Assembly (NCBI GenBank): GCA_007922305.1
Contig: ML677334.1
Location: 18,646,291-18,710,290 of the forward strand
DNA from: Dermatemys mawii
Lineage: Eukaryota > Chordata > Testudines > Dermatemydidae
Direction of reading: 5' to 3'
Length of the DNA stretch: 64,000 nucleotides
The translations under genes and the position numbers were made by a program. A model generated the notes under the pieces. It had not been told where the DNA came from. It worked only from the letters and a program-made list of their open reading frames with translations, and ran no database searches. This document shows, one piece after another, positions 43,246-56,955 of this stretch (the first letter of the stretch is position 1; every line of letters begins with the position of its first letter).

Positions 43246-44754
43246 GAAGGGGTGTGCGTGTAGCAGGGCTGGCTGGGTGCGGGGACAGCTCTGCCACCCG
43301 GAAAGACCGACACTGACCTGTGGGTAACTAGACGTCCCCAGCTGAGGACCTGGGGAGTTACTTGAAGAACTGCGTGCATCATCCTGTGGACGGTTTGTTC
43401 CGGTGGCACCCGAGACGTGCTGGGGTAGCCTGTAATTATTACAGTGTATTTGTAATCATATAGGGCTTCTAGAGTGCCAGGTGCTTTACAAAACCATGGT
43501 GTGCCTCTGCCCTGAAAAGCTTATAGTCATTTGCTTCCCTCCCGTTTATTTGCCTTTTCAAATTCCACATCCTGGGATCCCCACTCCACCGAAAAATCTG
43601 ATTTAATGTTCTGTTACTATGTATGCGGCTAGATTGTCATGAAAACCTATGGGTCAACTGTAGCAAAAGCCCCTGGTACCCAAAACTCGCATTATCTGAG
43701 CTTATTCAGTGTGACTGTTTGAGTCATGAAGATTGTATTGTAATATCGAAGAATTTTCCTCCTAAGTGAAATTTAGCATCTGCATTTAAGGTTAAATCAG
43801 AAATTCTAATATATTGTTACTTCTGCCTTCCACAACTCTTTGTGAGGCTGAAAAGGCAAAAAAAAAAAAGTATTTCTTAAATATATATTTGCATCCTACG
43901 AATAGCTTAGCAGTATATTATACATGGCTTTCAACTGTTTCTTCTTAAAATATGAAGCTGAGAGAAGGGTTGCATAGAGATGTGTAGTAAAGATGGATCT
44001 TTAAAATTAAACCACTTTAGGCTTGTGATTGTACAGGTAGAATTAGTACAGTAGTTCCTGTGAGTTGATAAAAGTATTGCTGAAAGCTAAATGCTGTATT
44101 TACATTTAAAAAAAAATTGTTAAAAGCAACTGCTAATTTTTGAGCAGTTTATGCAGAACAGTCTGTATTCTGTATTGAAAAAATAAGACTGACTATGGAA
44201 GTGTATAAAGCAAAGTAACCTTTAAGAGTATATGTATCAAAACCTTGGTCACATAAATTTTTAATGAAACTTTGCTGTGTGGCTTATCAAGCAGAACTTG
44301 GGAAGTCACTTGTTTTAATTTTTGTACTGTAAATATGCACTATTTTGTATTTGTGATATTTGCTTTAAAGCAAATATCAGTGCCAATTGAGTTAGTGACT
44401 TTATGCAACTATATGTTGACATTTTACATTAATAGTTTGCATTTAATTTCCTTGCCCATCAATTTAAAAATGAGGGCAGAGAAAAGAACTCAGGTATTCA
44501 AATACCTGCCATGTATTTGAATATGTGGTTACCTGCAATAAGTGAGTGTATTTCAATGTGCATATCTTGTATCTTACAAGTGGGTATTATTAGCCATTTA
44601 ATTGAAAATGACACAGACAGCATGTAGGTATTGCCACTATTGGACCTGACTGGATCACAAAACTTGCTTTCTATTGTGTACTACTTAAAGCTACAGTACT
44701 GAGGCTAACAGTAATACACTAGATCAACTCCCCTCCCTTTTCAGGTGGTCTGAT

Positions 44755-45880
44755 GCTTCAGAATATAAGAATGGCCCTACTGGGTCAAACTGAAGGTTCA
44801 TCTATCCCAGTATCCTGTTTTCCGACAGTAGTCAGTGCCAGGTGCCCCAGAAGGAATGAGAGGAATAAGTAATCATCAAGTGAGCTATCGCCTGTTTCTC
44901 ATTCCCAGCTTCTGGCAAACAAGGCTAGGGACACCATTCTTGGCTAATAGCCATTGATGGACCTATTCTCCATTAATTTATCTACTTCTTTTTTGAATCC
45001 TGTTATGGTCTTGGCCTTTATAATATCCTCTGGTAAGGAGTTCCACAGGTTGAATCTGCATTGCATGAAGAAATAGTTCCTTTTGTTTGTTTTAAACCTG
45101 CTGCCTATTAATTTAATTTGGTGACCCCCTAATTTTTGTGTTATGAGGAGTAAATAACACTTCCTTATTCACTTTCTCCATATTAGTCATGATTTTATAG
45201 ACCTGTATCTTATCCCCCCTTAGTTATCTCTTTTCCAAGCTGAAAAGGCCAAGCTTTATTAATCTTTCCTCATAAGAAAGCTCATCCACACCTGTAATAG
45301 TTTTTGTTTCCCTTTTCAGAACCTTTTCCAATTCCAAAATATCTTTTTTGAGATGGGGTGACCACATCTGCACACACTATTCAAGATGTGAACGTATCAT
45401 CGATTTTTATATAGGCAATGTGATATTTTATGTCCTATTATGTGTCCCTTTCTTAATTCCCAGCATTCTGTTTGCATTTTTGACTGCCACTGCATGTTGA
45501 GTGGATGTTTTCAGAGAACTATCCACAGTGACTCCAAGGTCTTTCTTGAGTGGTAACAGCTAATTTTGACCCCATAATTTTATAAGTATAGTTGAGATTA
45601 TGCTTTCCAATGTGCACTACTTTGCATTCATCAACATTAAATTCCATCTGCCATTTTGTTGCCCAGTCACCCAGTTTTGAGAGATCCTTTTGTAGCTCTT
45701 AGTTAGAACCCAGGCAGACTACAATCTTCAGTAATTTTGTATCATTGGCAAATTTTGCCACTCACTGTTTACCCCTTTTTCCAGATCATTTATGAATATA
45801 TTGAATAGGACTGTTCCCAGAACAGATCCCTGTGGAACACCACTATTTACCTCTCTCCATTCTGATGCTTCCCTTTAAGT
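44755..45880 (-). pseudogene. CR1/L3 LINE, RT C-terminal part and 3' end
   Basis: On the minus strand the 3' end is at about 44762 ('cccagtagggccattcttat') and coding lies upstream. Near 45670-45560 the frame reads WATKWQMEFNVDECKVVHIG and KHNLNYTYKIMGSK, the end of CR1-type reverse transcriptases. Later stretches correspond to a thumb and C-terminal region and then a 3' UTR with 'gtgtccctagccttgtttgc'. Frequent indels and stops make it a fossil. It is 5'-truncated, as most LINE copies are, and lies antisense inside PHLPP1 intron 1. Confidence 0.88.
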
Positions 45881-46804
45881 TTCTAGCATGTGCCATAGCA
45901 ATATCTTCACTGCAACACTAGAGTTTCTCAGTGCAGGCATTGGCTGGGAGGAGATGGATAGATACCTTGGGATTAGAAAGAAATTTAAAACTGTTTCGGG
46001 TGGTTGTAGACTTAATGTTTTCACAATGCAATAAGAGTGGAATTAAGCAGGTGTTGCTGAAAGGAATTTTTTTTTTAAACTCATTATTTCCACTCCCACA
46101 GTTAAGGGGGAATACACAGATTTGGTCCCAAATGGGGTAGCAACTATGTTTGCACTTCTGTATGCTTCACAAACTGCACATTATTTAAATAAAATAGAAG
46201 TTAAAAAACATAAGCCTTTTACAGTCTTGCTCACACCCATATACATATTTTGATGTTAATGCATAACTATTTTAATTTAAAAAGATCTGTAGAATGACAA
46301 AGTTCTGAATCTGTAATTGTTTAGGCATGGAATAATCTTTGATTTTTATCCACTAGATAGAAAACTTTACAGCTTGTAAAAAATGAATTTCCTGGCTTTA
46401 AAACACAATTTAGTAGGATAAATTCAGATTATGGAGTATGTAGTGGATTAAAGGAAACTTAAATTTGAGTTACGTGATATCAAATATTGATTAGCATGCT
46501 GTTCTCAAGCACTTTCATACAAAAACTTTCATTCAGTTTTGATTCATATTTCTCAGATGACCCGTTTTAATAACCAAATTATGAAACCCCTATAATAAGG
46601 TATCTATTATAGAATGACTGCATTAATTGGAAACGTATGCCCTCCAAACCTAGTAATTAAAAATAATGGACATTTAATCATACCAACTTCATGTAGCAGT
46701 CTTAGAATTTAATTAAGTGGCCATCTCCCTCTCATACCCTATTTCTCAGGCAAACGGGTGTAATGGTAGTAAGCAATAGTGGTGACCAGACAATAAATGC
46801 ATAG

Positions 46805-46960
46805 AGAAACAAGATGGATGAGGTAATATCTTTTGTTGAACTAACCTCTGTTGTTGAGAGACACAAGCTTTCACGATTACACAGAGCTCTTCAGATCCAT
46901 TAAGAGAGAATACCTCACCCACCTTGCAACCTTGTGTGTCTGATATCCTGGGACCAACAT
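46805..46960. mobile_element. Penelope-like 3' termini in inverted arrangement
   Basis: The left part (46810-46890), read on the minus strand, gives 'ctgaagagctctgtgtaatc', 'gtgaaagcttgtgtctctca' and 'aaaagatattacctcatcca', the 3' end of a Penelope-like element. The right part (46905-46975), on the plus strand, repeats its last section ('aatacctcacccaccttgca', 'atatcctgggaccaacatag'). The two termini thus point in opposite directions, an arrangement known for Penelope-like insertions. Confidence 0.6.
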
Positions 46961-49900
46961 AGCTACAACAATACATACAGAAAACACACAGGGCAGAATT
47001 AACAAAAATTGGCATAGGGAAAAATTCAACACTTCCCTGTGCCAGTCTGGTCTCCTACATTCTATTGGAGCGTTTCATCTAAGAAGGGTGGAAAGAGCAG
47101 ATGCCCCTCACATTGGCTATTTCTGGCTGCGATAAGCAGTAGGGTTACAAATGGTGACACACAAAGACCCTGATGGTGGAGGGTTCTGGCGGCTGCTCTA
47201 AAACAGTGCACCACTTGTGCTCGCTGGCCATCGTTCTCTTGGATGATGCACCAGTGGATGGAGGTGTTGATTGCTATCTATCGCCACAATTTTTTGAAAA
47301 TACAGTAGGAATTGCTGTACTCTTTCCCCAGTCACTTTAATCTTTGCTTCCCTGAGAAACTAAAATTGTGTGTTACCAGAAACATGCCTATTCTAGGTGA
47401 ACATGAGTAATAACTGAATGGTTACTAAGGTAGCTGAAACTGACAAGTGTAATGTCCAGTATGGCATTTGTTAGCATACAGATCTTAGTGATCCCACTAA
47501 CTTTATAACATGACAACCTATTATTTAAATAAAAAAAAATCTGCCCCCCTCTTCCTTACAAAATGACACTCTGGAAAAAATTGAAGAAAAATTCAATAAA
47601 CATTTTTATTAAAGAGGAAAATGTTAACACTTTAAGCGGAGGCAGATATTGCAACACTTATGTAACACTCTACTAGCATCTTATATTTTAAGTTCCTTTC
47701 TTTGTGTGGAATTGCAGCTTTTAATAAAACCCAAGCAAACAAATGCAGAAACTTGTCTCTTGACATTTTTATGGCAAAGTTCTATATCCTACATGTAATT
47801 AGTAGGAAGCATGTTTACTTGAGCTCACTTCAAGACGTGACTTGCACATTTCCAGTATTTCTCCATCTCCCTGCTCCTCCCTTGTTTTTAAGATCATGGA
47901 GGTGTTTAACTTTCATCTTAAGCTCTGTAACATTTAAAGTCACAGTATACTGTAACTGTTGAAATGAAACATCTTTTGGGCCTTAATGGCCTGATGCTAC
48001 GCCCGTTGATTTCACTGTGAGCAGAATCAGGCCTTAAGTGACTGACTAGTCATGCACATTAACATCCCGCTCCGTGGGAATCTATTTTTAACAGACTTTC
48101 CTCAAAGTCCAAAATATTAAATATTTAAAAGGATGTGGTTAAATAGCTTTCTGCTGAGGTATTATTTTTCTGGATTATGGAACTCTGTAGTGATCCATAG
48201 TAGTACAATTATACTCATGATATTGTAGCTATGAGACCGATTAGATCAGAGTTACTAAATTTATTCCTTAAACCGTAAGAATGGCTTTGATCCAACGTGC
48301 TTTTTGAACACCACGTATACTGTCCCTTACTGCTCTGTTCACCAAGAAAAAAAAATCTTGTGAAACATTCTCCTAGTGGGCTTGACTTCTTAAATTTTCA
48401 GTACAGGCAGAAATGTGCAGCTAGTACAAATAATTTTAAAATGATCGTTGTAGGACCAATCACTGAGTGTTCAGGTCAAAAAAAATCCTCTTAAAAGAAG
48501 TTCCTTAACTTATTCATGCTGCATTTTGAATCTGTGCACAGTAAACAATGTCTTCTCTGAAATGATTTCTGAAAACTTGTCTTTTGCAACTTGCATTTTG
48601 GGGCTGCTTTTTGGCACGTACTGAAATGTAGCATTACTTTTGACCCTGAAACTCAGTGTGAGTCATGAGGCTTCAATACTGCTGGTGTCCTCAAATACCG
48701 CTTTTTCAGTAAAATTGCCTATAGGCAGAATATTGAGAAATGCCAGTGGTAATAAAGAACTTTCATTTCAAACATGGTTGTCAGAACTTATTTGAGAAAT
48801 GCTTCTTGACCATAAGACCTTTCAGAAAGCAGTGTTGAGAAATATGTTCAGCTTGATATCAAACTTTATTTTGATGTAAAATATGTCAGTCTTCCATTCC
48901 TGTCTCAGTTTTAGGACAATTAAAACATTAGTCAACTGGAATGATCTGATTGGAATAAAAATAGTCAGTTATTGAAGCTGTAAATTGTAATGTTACTGTG
49001 TGGCAGGGATAGGTTTTAGATACTTAATATTATGTGACAATAGGCTTTCTAGAGTGTGGCACATGCTGAATTGGCTAGACTTATGTATATTTTAGACATA
49101 GTGTGGAAGTTATGATTCTGAAGTTTGTGCCACTTTGTGGTAAAGGGACTGAATATCTTAATACAACTATAGCAAAATATTGGCACCTTTTTTCTTCAAG
49201 GACTACTAGTGGCCTTAAATTGAGTTCACCAAACATGGTGAATGAGCATAAAACTAGAACTGTACTGTTAAGGTCTCTTTCTGTCTTTGGGTTTGCATCA
49301 TTGTTTTTGTTTTCAGCTTCAGTATTTTTTTTAATGTAATACACCCCATTTTCCCCAAAGATGTCACTGAGAAGGTGAACTCTTTGATGTGTTCACTTAA
49401 GCATAACTGTATGACCAAGCACTTTAAAGAGAGCAGTTTTTTAGCCTGAAGCTTCCCACGTGTTTCCTTTACTCTTATTTTTCCTTTCTGTTTCTAGTTT
49501 GATGTAAATTGGATATACTCTGATCATTTACATAAGAATGGCCATAGAGCATCAGACTAATGATCCATTTAACTCAGCGTCCATATCTAGTTGCTCTCCA
49601 AATTTGTTCTTGGTCTGCCTTCTAACTTGACTTGTGGCAAGTCAAATACAAATGTAAGCCCCTTTCTGTTTCCCTCACTAGGATTTGATTTCCCGTTTTT
49701 AAAGGATGCCTTTTTGTGTCTTACTGCCTCTTTTACTCTCTCTAATTGTGATGGCATTTTTTTGGTCCTCTTACTTCATTTGTGTTTGGGATATACATTT
49801 AGTTTGAGCCTCCATTATGGTATTTTAAAATAGTCTCTGTGCAGTTTGCAGGCATTTCACCTTGAGTAAGGGACACATTTCTGGATCATGCAATAGGAGA

Positions 49901-50369
49901 AAACATTAGTAAATCCTCACACCTCAGTGAAACCAGATCCCATTAATCTTCTTTGAATCTGAAACATCTAACCTCGGTATGCTAAGGTGACTAAATGTCC
50001 ACCTCTGAAGTTGCATTTGTTTCCTTGTCAGCAAGTTAAAACAATGAGATCACTGTTAGTTCGCAGCAGTTCAGTTGGTGTGAAGACCCAATTGGTGGTG
50101 TGAATCCGGAAGCTACAGTAGGTACAGGCCTTTCAAATAGTTGCGGGGCAGCCACACTGATAACACTGGAATGCTGTTGTAGCTTGAGTTGATACGCAAC
50201 AGCTGCAAGTTCTGTAGTATTTATAGCTTTCTTTCAAATTCTGGAACACACTTGGCTAGTTTACATTATTTCTAAGTACATATGATAAAGTTCAAATATA
50301 AATATCCCAATATTAACAGAATATAGCATATTTAAACTTAAGCATTCTAATTTAAGTACTATATTAAGT

Positions 50370-50871
50370 CAGGGGTGGGCAAACTTTTTGGCCCAAAGGC
50401 CACATTGGGGTTCAAAATTGCGCCGAAGGCCCGGTAGGGAAGGTGGTGCCTCCCCAAAAAGCTTGGCCCTTCCCCTGGCAAACCCCCATCCACTTACCGT
50501 CCTCTGACTGCCCCCCCTCAGAACATCTGACCCATCTAATCCCCTCCCCCGGCTCCTTGTCCCCTGATCGCCCCCTCTGGAGACCCTCCCACTCTAACTG
50601 CCCCCCCCCCCAGGACCTCACTCCCTATCTAAGCCTCCTTGCTCTTTGTTCCCTGGCTGCCCCCTCCTGAGACCCACTCACCCTAACCAACACCGCCTAG
50701 GACCCCACTACCTAAGCCCTGCCCCCCTTTGCTTACCATGCTCACCTGGGCACTCCAGCCTCAGTGCGGGGCCCTGTGGCTTGGTCCAGCGACCTGACCT
50801 GTGAATGTGGGCTGGATAAAAATGGCCGGTGGGCCGCATATAGCCTGCGGGCCATAGTTTGTCCACCCCTG
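50370..50871 (+). mobile_element. Non-autonomous hAT element (502 bp)
   Basis: It starts caggggtgggcaaacttttt and ends 'catagtttgtccacccctg'. The flanks tattaagt (50362-50369) and gtttaagt (50872-50879) match at six of eight positions. The C-rich interior matches the copy at 33579. Confidence 0.88.
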
Positions 50872-50946
50872 GTTTAAGTGCTGAATATTTCACTACTGAT
50901 GCAGTATAGAACATGGTATTTTTTCTCCATATTTCTTCAAGCTTTC

Positions 50947-51210
50947 TTACATTTTAAATATCTGATATTCTGACTCACCCATCTCCAAATCCCCAAAAGC
51001 TCTCATTTTTGGAGTTCTTTTCATAAACCCCCTCCTGATGATGGTATCATTGATATACCTAAAAACCCTCTGTGCAATTACAACATCCATCTGTTCCATT
51101 AAAACATTAGAAGTCTCATGCAGTCTGTCATAGGAGAGCACAGCCTCGTAAAGACAATAGCAATGGGGCAAAAAGGAAACTAAAGCCCTTATACAAAACA
51201 ATATTAGCAA
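50947..51210 (-). other. Unrecognised 87-codon ORF inside the intron
   Basis: An uninterrupted minus-strand frame begins MLILFCIRALVSFLPHCYCL, continues YEAVLSYDRLHETSNVLMEQ and MDVVIAQRVFRYINDTIIRR, and ends RTPKMRAFGDLEMGESEYQI followed by FKM and a stop. Its amino-acid mix (balanced hydrophobic and charged residues, no low complexity) looks more protein-like than other short ORFs of this AT-rich intron. The inner 'gcacag' and 'ggtgagtc' resemble splice sites, so it could also be a pseudoexon. I cannot assign a family. It could be part of a retrocopy, an unknown element or chance. Confidence 0.3.
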
Positions 51211-53553
51211 CTGGCTTTTATTGACTGAGAAGTATTTACTGCTTTATTGGTCTAATGAGACAATGTAAAGGAAGTTCCTTTTTTTTAAAGACATAATTAT
51301 GTATTATAGCTGTAGTGAATGCTTCTGTGGAGTTGTCTTAAAATGACTTATTTCTGGTAATGTAGACAGTGCATTTTTTTACCGTTTTCTACTTCATCTT
51401 AACAAATTCTTGTAAATGTTGGAAATCCAAAAGAAAACATCCTGTTTGTATTAAATTGTATAACTTTGAAGTATAGTTTCACCTCTGATTACCTTCAAAT
51501 CAAGTTCTCATTTTTGTACTTCCGTTTGATTTTAAAGAACAGAAAATTTGAAGAAATTGATTGACAAGATATTTTTATTTCTTTATGTGAGAATTTTAGA
51601 AATCCACTTAGTAGTGCCTTTGCTGACTTTTTCTCTTTCCTTTTTCTTATTTTAGACAGAGAAAATCAATGGAAAGAAGTTTTTTGTTTTATAGTCCATT
51701 ATATTTTTGTAGATTGAGTTTTTATTAGTTGGTTGTCTGGCTCGTTTGTTCTTGGGTGTTTATAATTTAAAAAAACACAACTTCTGCGCCAACAATGCAC
51801 ATTGTGCACCGATGTCTAAACATCTCTTGCAGAACTTCTCTGGTGTTGAATTGGGAGCTAGATGCCCGTGCCTGTGAGTCCATGGCGCAAACTTCTTTGG
51901 TTCAAATGGGAACAAATTTTGGTACTTGGGGCCTGTTTCAATTCCCACCGGAACTGGATCAGCCCTTTGAGCAGACCGATGGAACCTTCCTCCATGCTAA
52001 TATCTTTTAGAGGTTGATTTTTGGATAGCAGGGTTGGGTTTTTTAAAATAGCTGCCAATTGTATGAGAGAAATGTGACCCAGTTCCACCACCCAACTGAC
52101 TATTAATGTATTACATTCATTTAAAAAAAAATCCTCCATAATGAATTTGAACTCTTCACAAAGTTTTGGCCTTCAGAAACTTTGGGGCAATCAGTTTATT
52201 CTAATGGTTGTTGCAATATTAACATCTCATGGAAGGTAGTCTGTCATTTGCTTGTTCAGTTTGAAATTTTTTTTAGTGCTTTGTGCTCTTGGAGTTCAAA
52301 TACTTTGTGTAATATGGGACTTGTCCTCCAAAAATAAATCCATGTGTAAACCTAAAGAGTATTTTTTTCCCCCCACAACTGGTGTGGCTAAGAGTAAACC
52401 CACATGGGCTACTGTAGTTAACCGTTCACATTGAAGGTGTTCTGCTATCTAAACCGCAGTTTTGGTTTTTATTGTGTGGCATAATGTTAAGTTAAATATA
52501 TTCTTTTCTACAAAGCATGTTATAAATATAAACTACATTACACATGCATACAGGGAACAGCATCGATTGCTGCTGGAATGTGACAGCTGTCTTAACTGCA
52601 CAAAGCAACATTTGTGGGCTGGAAATGAATAACAGTATTGTGTCCAGTTGATATTCCAGGGGGAATTTAGGTAGGCAGAATACTACCCAAACTGTCACTT
52701 GTTGTAGTGCCTATGCTAACGCATCTGTTCTGAAAAATAACTGTGATCCCATGTTGAGTTTTAGCTGTAAATTGTACCTGTAATAGCACCCTGTGCTCCT
52801 TCCTCAGAAATGCCATGCATGGTCATTGACTCAAAACCCCTGAATTGTCAGTGCCACTTTTGTCATAACCTGGATTTTATCAGAAGATCTTCCATTCAAG
52901 TGATAATTAGACCTGGCCCTGTTCAGCTGCTTTGTTGTGTCTTAACAACTGTAAGTGACATGGATGCAGATGATATAAATTCTGGAAGAATGTGAATGAA
53001 GCAAACTGTCTTACTCTCCCTCAGTTTTCAAAATATTGCTATGTAATATAATCATGAATTTGCTTTTAGAAAGAGACAAATCTGTCTGTGAAATCAACAT
53101 CTGTTTTAGCCTTTAAATAAAAATTGCCTGGGGTTGGGAATCATTGAATTTGACAATGCAGCATGCCTGTTCTGTAGATTTTTCTATTAGGAAATTAGAA
53201 TTTCTCCCAACTGACTTCTGTGGCCATAGGTTGATAACTGAAAATATTCATTCCCAAATGAGGCCAAGAATTTCTTAATGTGACAGTTGACAATTTTTTA
53301 CGCAGTCAGTAAAACTTTCAAATGAATATTCAGAAGTAGAATTCTTTTAAAGTGCATTTAGGCTTGGTTTTTAGGGTAGAAACTAGAGTGAAAATAGTAT
53401 GGTGTATATGTGTACACTTGTCTATCTAGACAGACAAAATGTGTGAATTTATGCATGAAGTTGACCTCTAGCTTAAATGTGTCTAACTCCATCATAGAGT
53501 TGTCAAAAGTAAATTTGATCCTGTAACTTGTATTCCTTTGACACTGAATGACT

Positions 53554-53846
53554 CAGGGGTAGACAACCTATGGTATGCGTGCCAAAGGCGGCATATGAAC
53601 TGATTTTCAGTGGCACTCATGCTGCCCAGATCCAGGCCACTGGTCTGGGGGCTCTGCATTTTAATTTAAATGAAGCTTCTTAAACATTTTAAAAACCTTT
53701 TTTACTTTTACATACAGCAATAGTTTAGTTCTATATTGTAGACTTGTAGAAAGAGACCTTCTAAAAATGTCAAAATGATTACTGGCATGCAAAACCTTAA
53801 ATTAGAGTGAATAATGGAAGACTAGGCACACAGTTGCTGATCCCTG
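53554..53846. mobile_element. Short hAT element (293 bp), inverted relative of 11377
   Basis: It runs from caggggtagacaacctatgg to 'cagttgctgatccctg' and is flanked by a perfect gaatgact at 53546-53553 and 53847-53854. The interior ('taaattagagtgaataatgg', 'gactggcat'-like blocks) is the reverse complement of the copy at 11377-11681. Confidence 0.93.
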
Positions 53847-54101
53847 GAATGACTAATAGCCCGAAGAGTGGGAGTATTTTAATCGACTTCTGTGGCCTTT
53901 GGATCATATCTATGGTCAAGGTTGACAATTTTCTGGGGAAGAACTAGTTTAGGACATAGTTCTGGGAAATACCAGCTTAAACCCAGTTAATACTGGGGGA
54001 AAAATAATTGCATGGTGTCTAGAAAATTCAGCCAGAACATAACAAATCTTTTCAAACTTTGGGTATATCCATTCAAAACTGAGAAACAGTTTCTGTCTAC
54101 C

Positions 54102-54400
54102 CCGGTGGTCCCCAAACTTTTTCCTCCTGCTCCGGAGCTGGGGCTGGAAGTGGGGCTGCAGCTCTTGGAGGAGGGATAGGGATAAGGGGGCTGAGGCTAG
54201 GAGTGAGGCCGGGAGTAGAGCTAGGTGGTGCTCCTTCCTCACCCACCCCTTACCGGGCCGTGCCCCACAGTTCTGGGTGCTCTAGTCTATCCGCTACATC
54301 AAAGCTGGTCTTCTGCTATATAATGTTGCATGACCCCGTGGACCTGGACTGGTGGTCTGCAACTCCGCATGCTTCTGATTGCTCAATGCTTCAAGCCTAC
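54102..54400. repeat. Possible hAT-related fragment
   Basis: It begins 'ccccggtggtccccaaactt', similar to a hAT tip of the 'caggggtccccaaac' type, and is followed by a G-rich block. No matching right tip or duplication was found. Confidence 0.35.
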
Positions 54401-56955
54401 GACTCCTGAGTTTTTTGTTTTCATATAATGAATGTTTTGGCTTTTATTTCAGTAATACTGAGAACTGGAATGAGTCATGACATATATAACTTCCTTGAGA
54501 AAATATCAAACCAAAATGTATCCAGTCATCCCAAGGCTCTGTATTATTACAGATTAGTATTATGCCCACTGAAGTTCTACTTTTTACTTGTGTAACCCTA
54601 AATCATGACTCTATTGCCTTATGTAACTGCAGTTTGCATATATAACTAAAACTAAGCATCTAGGTTGTGCATTAATAACAGTTTTTAAAATAGAAGATGC
54701 CTTAAAGCTGGAGCTTATTTAGTTTTTCCTGGAACCATAAAAACATGATTTTACTTGGTAAAAAACACTTCTGGTAAATACCATGCCATTCCTGCTCATA
54801 GTTCTCAAAACAAAATAAAAAAACAAAAAACAGTCCCCAACCCCACAGCCACTACTGTTTTCCAAAATTCTCATTTACCTAGCTGCCCTTCCTAGAGTTG
54901 TAGAGTCAAAATGTCTTTTTAAATGTGTTTATTTTGGGACTATCTTTTAGACACCAGACACTAATAACAGATTTCTTGCCTATAACACAAGTATTGCTTT
55001 AAAAACTTCCTTGAGTGTAAAAAAGAAACTTTTTCCACTGAGTAAGAGTGGAATGGAATAGTTGTTGCAGGATGATAATTTGTATTTCATCACAGATCTG
55101 AGTGCCATTCTGTTACAGCACAAAGTTTTTGAGTCAGATAATGCTTTGCCTGTAAACAAACCGAGACATCCTGCTTTCTCCAGTCCATTCATGCACAACT
55201 CATGTTATTGGGGAGTTGGATATTTTCTCCTCCCTTTGCATATGCACCACTGTCTGGTAGACCAGTAGAGTAGAGTCAGTCCCCCGTACAAGGATATTGA
55301 GCGGTAAAGATGACCTCTTTTCGTAGGTCACCTGTAGCTATATTAGGCCCTCTGTACATGAGGGTAGGGAATGGGGGTCATTTTTTTTCTCCCATTCTGT
55401 TTCCAGGCTTACAGTGAATTGAATTAGTATAGCTCCTTTAACCCACTCCTCTCTTGTGCAAGCATTCAAACAGTTGTCAACTTTATTTGAAAATGATTGG
55501 ATGGGTCCCACGAAGTGCTGAGTAGATATCTGCGGCTCTTTTCAGGATCAAGCCTTGAATGGGTAGATGTAATTGGCATAAAATCTCAAACATAATTTTA
55601 AAAAGCATCAATGCTTTTGTATTATGTAATCTTAATGTAGACTGGTTTTATCTGTTTAGATCCCACATAGGAATCTGCTTCTGATTCAAAGGAAAGAAAA
55701 TAGTAAGACAAACCTATAACTAAAATAAATGGGAGACCATTCTCTTTCTAATAGGTGTTCTAGTCAAAGGAGAATTGTTGAAAATGCTTTAGAAAATAAA
55801 TAGCATTAGAACAAAATTTGTAATTCTAATCTCTACAACTTCAGTTAATCAAAACAATACCAACTCAGTTTCCTTATTTTAGTGAAGAAAAGCTACGTTT
55901 GTGTTGTACTTAAGTTGTTTAAACAGCTTCTTGATACTCAGTTCAGCACATCTTTTTTGCTTTAAGATAAAGTAGAAAAATTGAAACCGCTTACGAACTA
56001 TTACTTGATTTTTATGACCACAGATAATCTTTAACTTGAAATTTAATGAGAACCTCATAGTTTTAATATTTGAAGGTTAATTAGCTCAGTGAGGCTGTCT
56101 CCTAACTAGAAATTTATATAGTGATATTGCTGCTTTAAAAGTAAACACTTCTTTTGATCTCTTTCCTACCCTGACCCCTACAGAATCTCTCAAAAGCAAA
56201 TTATAATCAGATAGAAAAGAGGAAGCCATATATTCATAGTATTAGGGTTGTGATTTAAAACCCCGTAAATGTGAATTAAAAGTGGATTTTTAACTTTTGC
56301 ACAGGTTACCTGTTAGCTCAATTGGTCATTGTAGAGCTGACTGCTTATTATTGTAGAATGTATAGTGACTATGTTGGCTCAAATAAAGAGCGATGTAACC
56401 TCATCCATGATACTTTCTGCTGTACGTTACTCAGTGCAAGAGGCGGCACTTCAGCGTGCTGTACAATCAGTATCCCTATTCATCAGTCATAGGCTTTTGT
56501 GATGAATAAGGGCTTGAATCTTGTGATATTTGCGAAACTGGATTATATTGAGTGTGCGTTCCATGTTGTTGTTTTCTGTACTGGCTGGGGTTGATATGAT
56601 ACTGAAGCTGACTTTCTGCTGCTGAAGCTTGGGATAGCTCACATCTGTAATACATCAAAGAGGTGTAGCCCCAGTATGTAATGCTCTATCATAATCTGAG
56701 CAGTTTCAGATTAATGGTGAAGGTGGCTGCAATCTGGGTTCTTGGCAAGATGCCAGTATTGCTTTTAGCTGGTGGAACAACTTGGCTACCTCTGCATTAT
56801 AAGTATGTCTGTTTCAATTGTTTTGAAACAATTGTGTGTGTTTTAAATCTACCATAGTGATGATGATGGATCAGTTGCAGGCTTCTTCATAGCACAATTT
56901 TGCTAAACTTGCTAGTACAATGTTTGTCTTCCGTGAAGCTTTTGGGAGTTAAATG

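Larger units (their letters stand above)
40915..43330 (+). promoter_or_regulatory. PHLPP1: CpG island with PHLPP1 promoter, 5' UTR and exon 1
   Basis: From about 40915 the sequence becomes rich in G, C and CpG after a long AT-rich flank, and it stays so until shortly after the exon 1 donor. It contains 'gaagacgtcagg' (40939-40950, CRE-like), a GC box 'gccccgcccctcc' (41371-41383), a near-consensus ZNF143-type site (41258-41274) and 'taatattcatgag' (41479-41491). No canonical TATA box is obvious, as is usual for CpG-island promoters. The start site of transcription cannot be fixed from sequence alone. Confidence 0.85.

Noticed and set aside
43240..43316. Read-through of PHLPP1 exon 1 to the stop at 43314
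   Set aside because: The tail after codon 500 is unlike any PHLPP1, and a consensus GTGAGC donor lies exactly where the family's exon 1 ends.
41485..43409. Long minus-strand ORFs of 370 and 384 codons across the CpG island
   Set aside because: They lie opposite PHLPP1 exon 1, are Pro/Ala/Arg/Gly-rich and exist only because stop codons are rare in very GC-rich DNA. No domain is visible.
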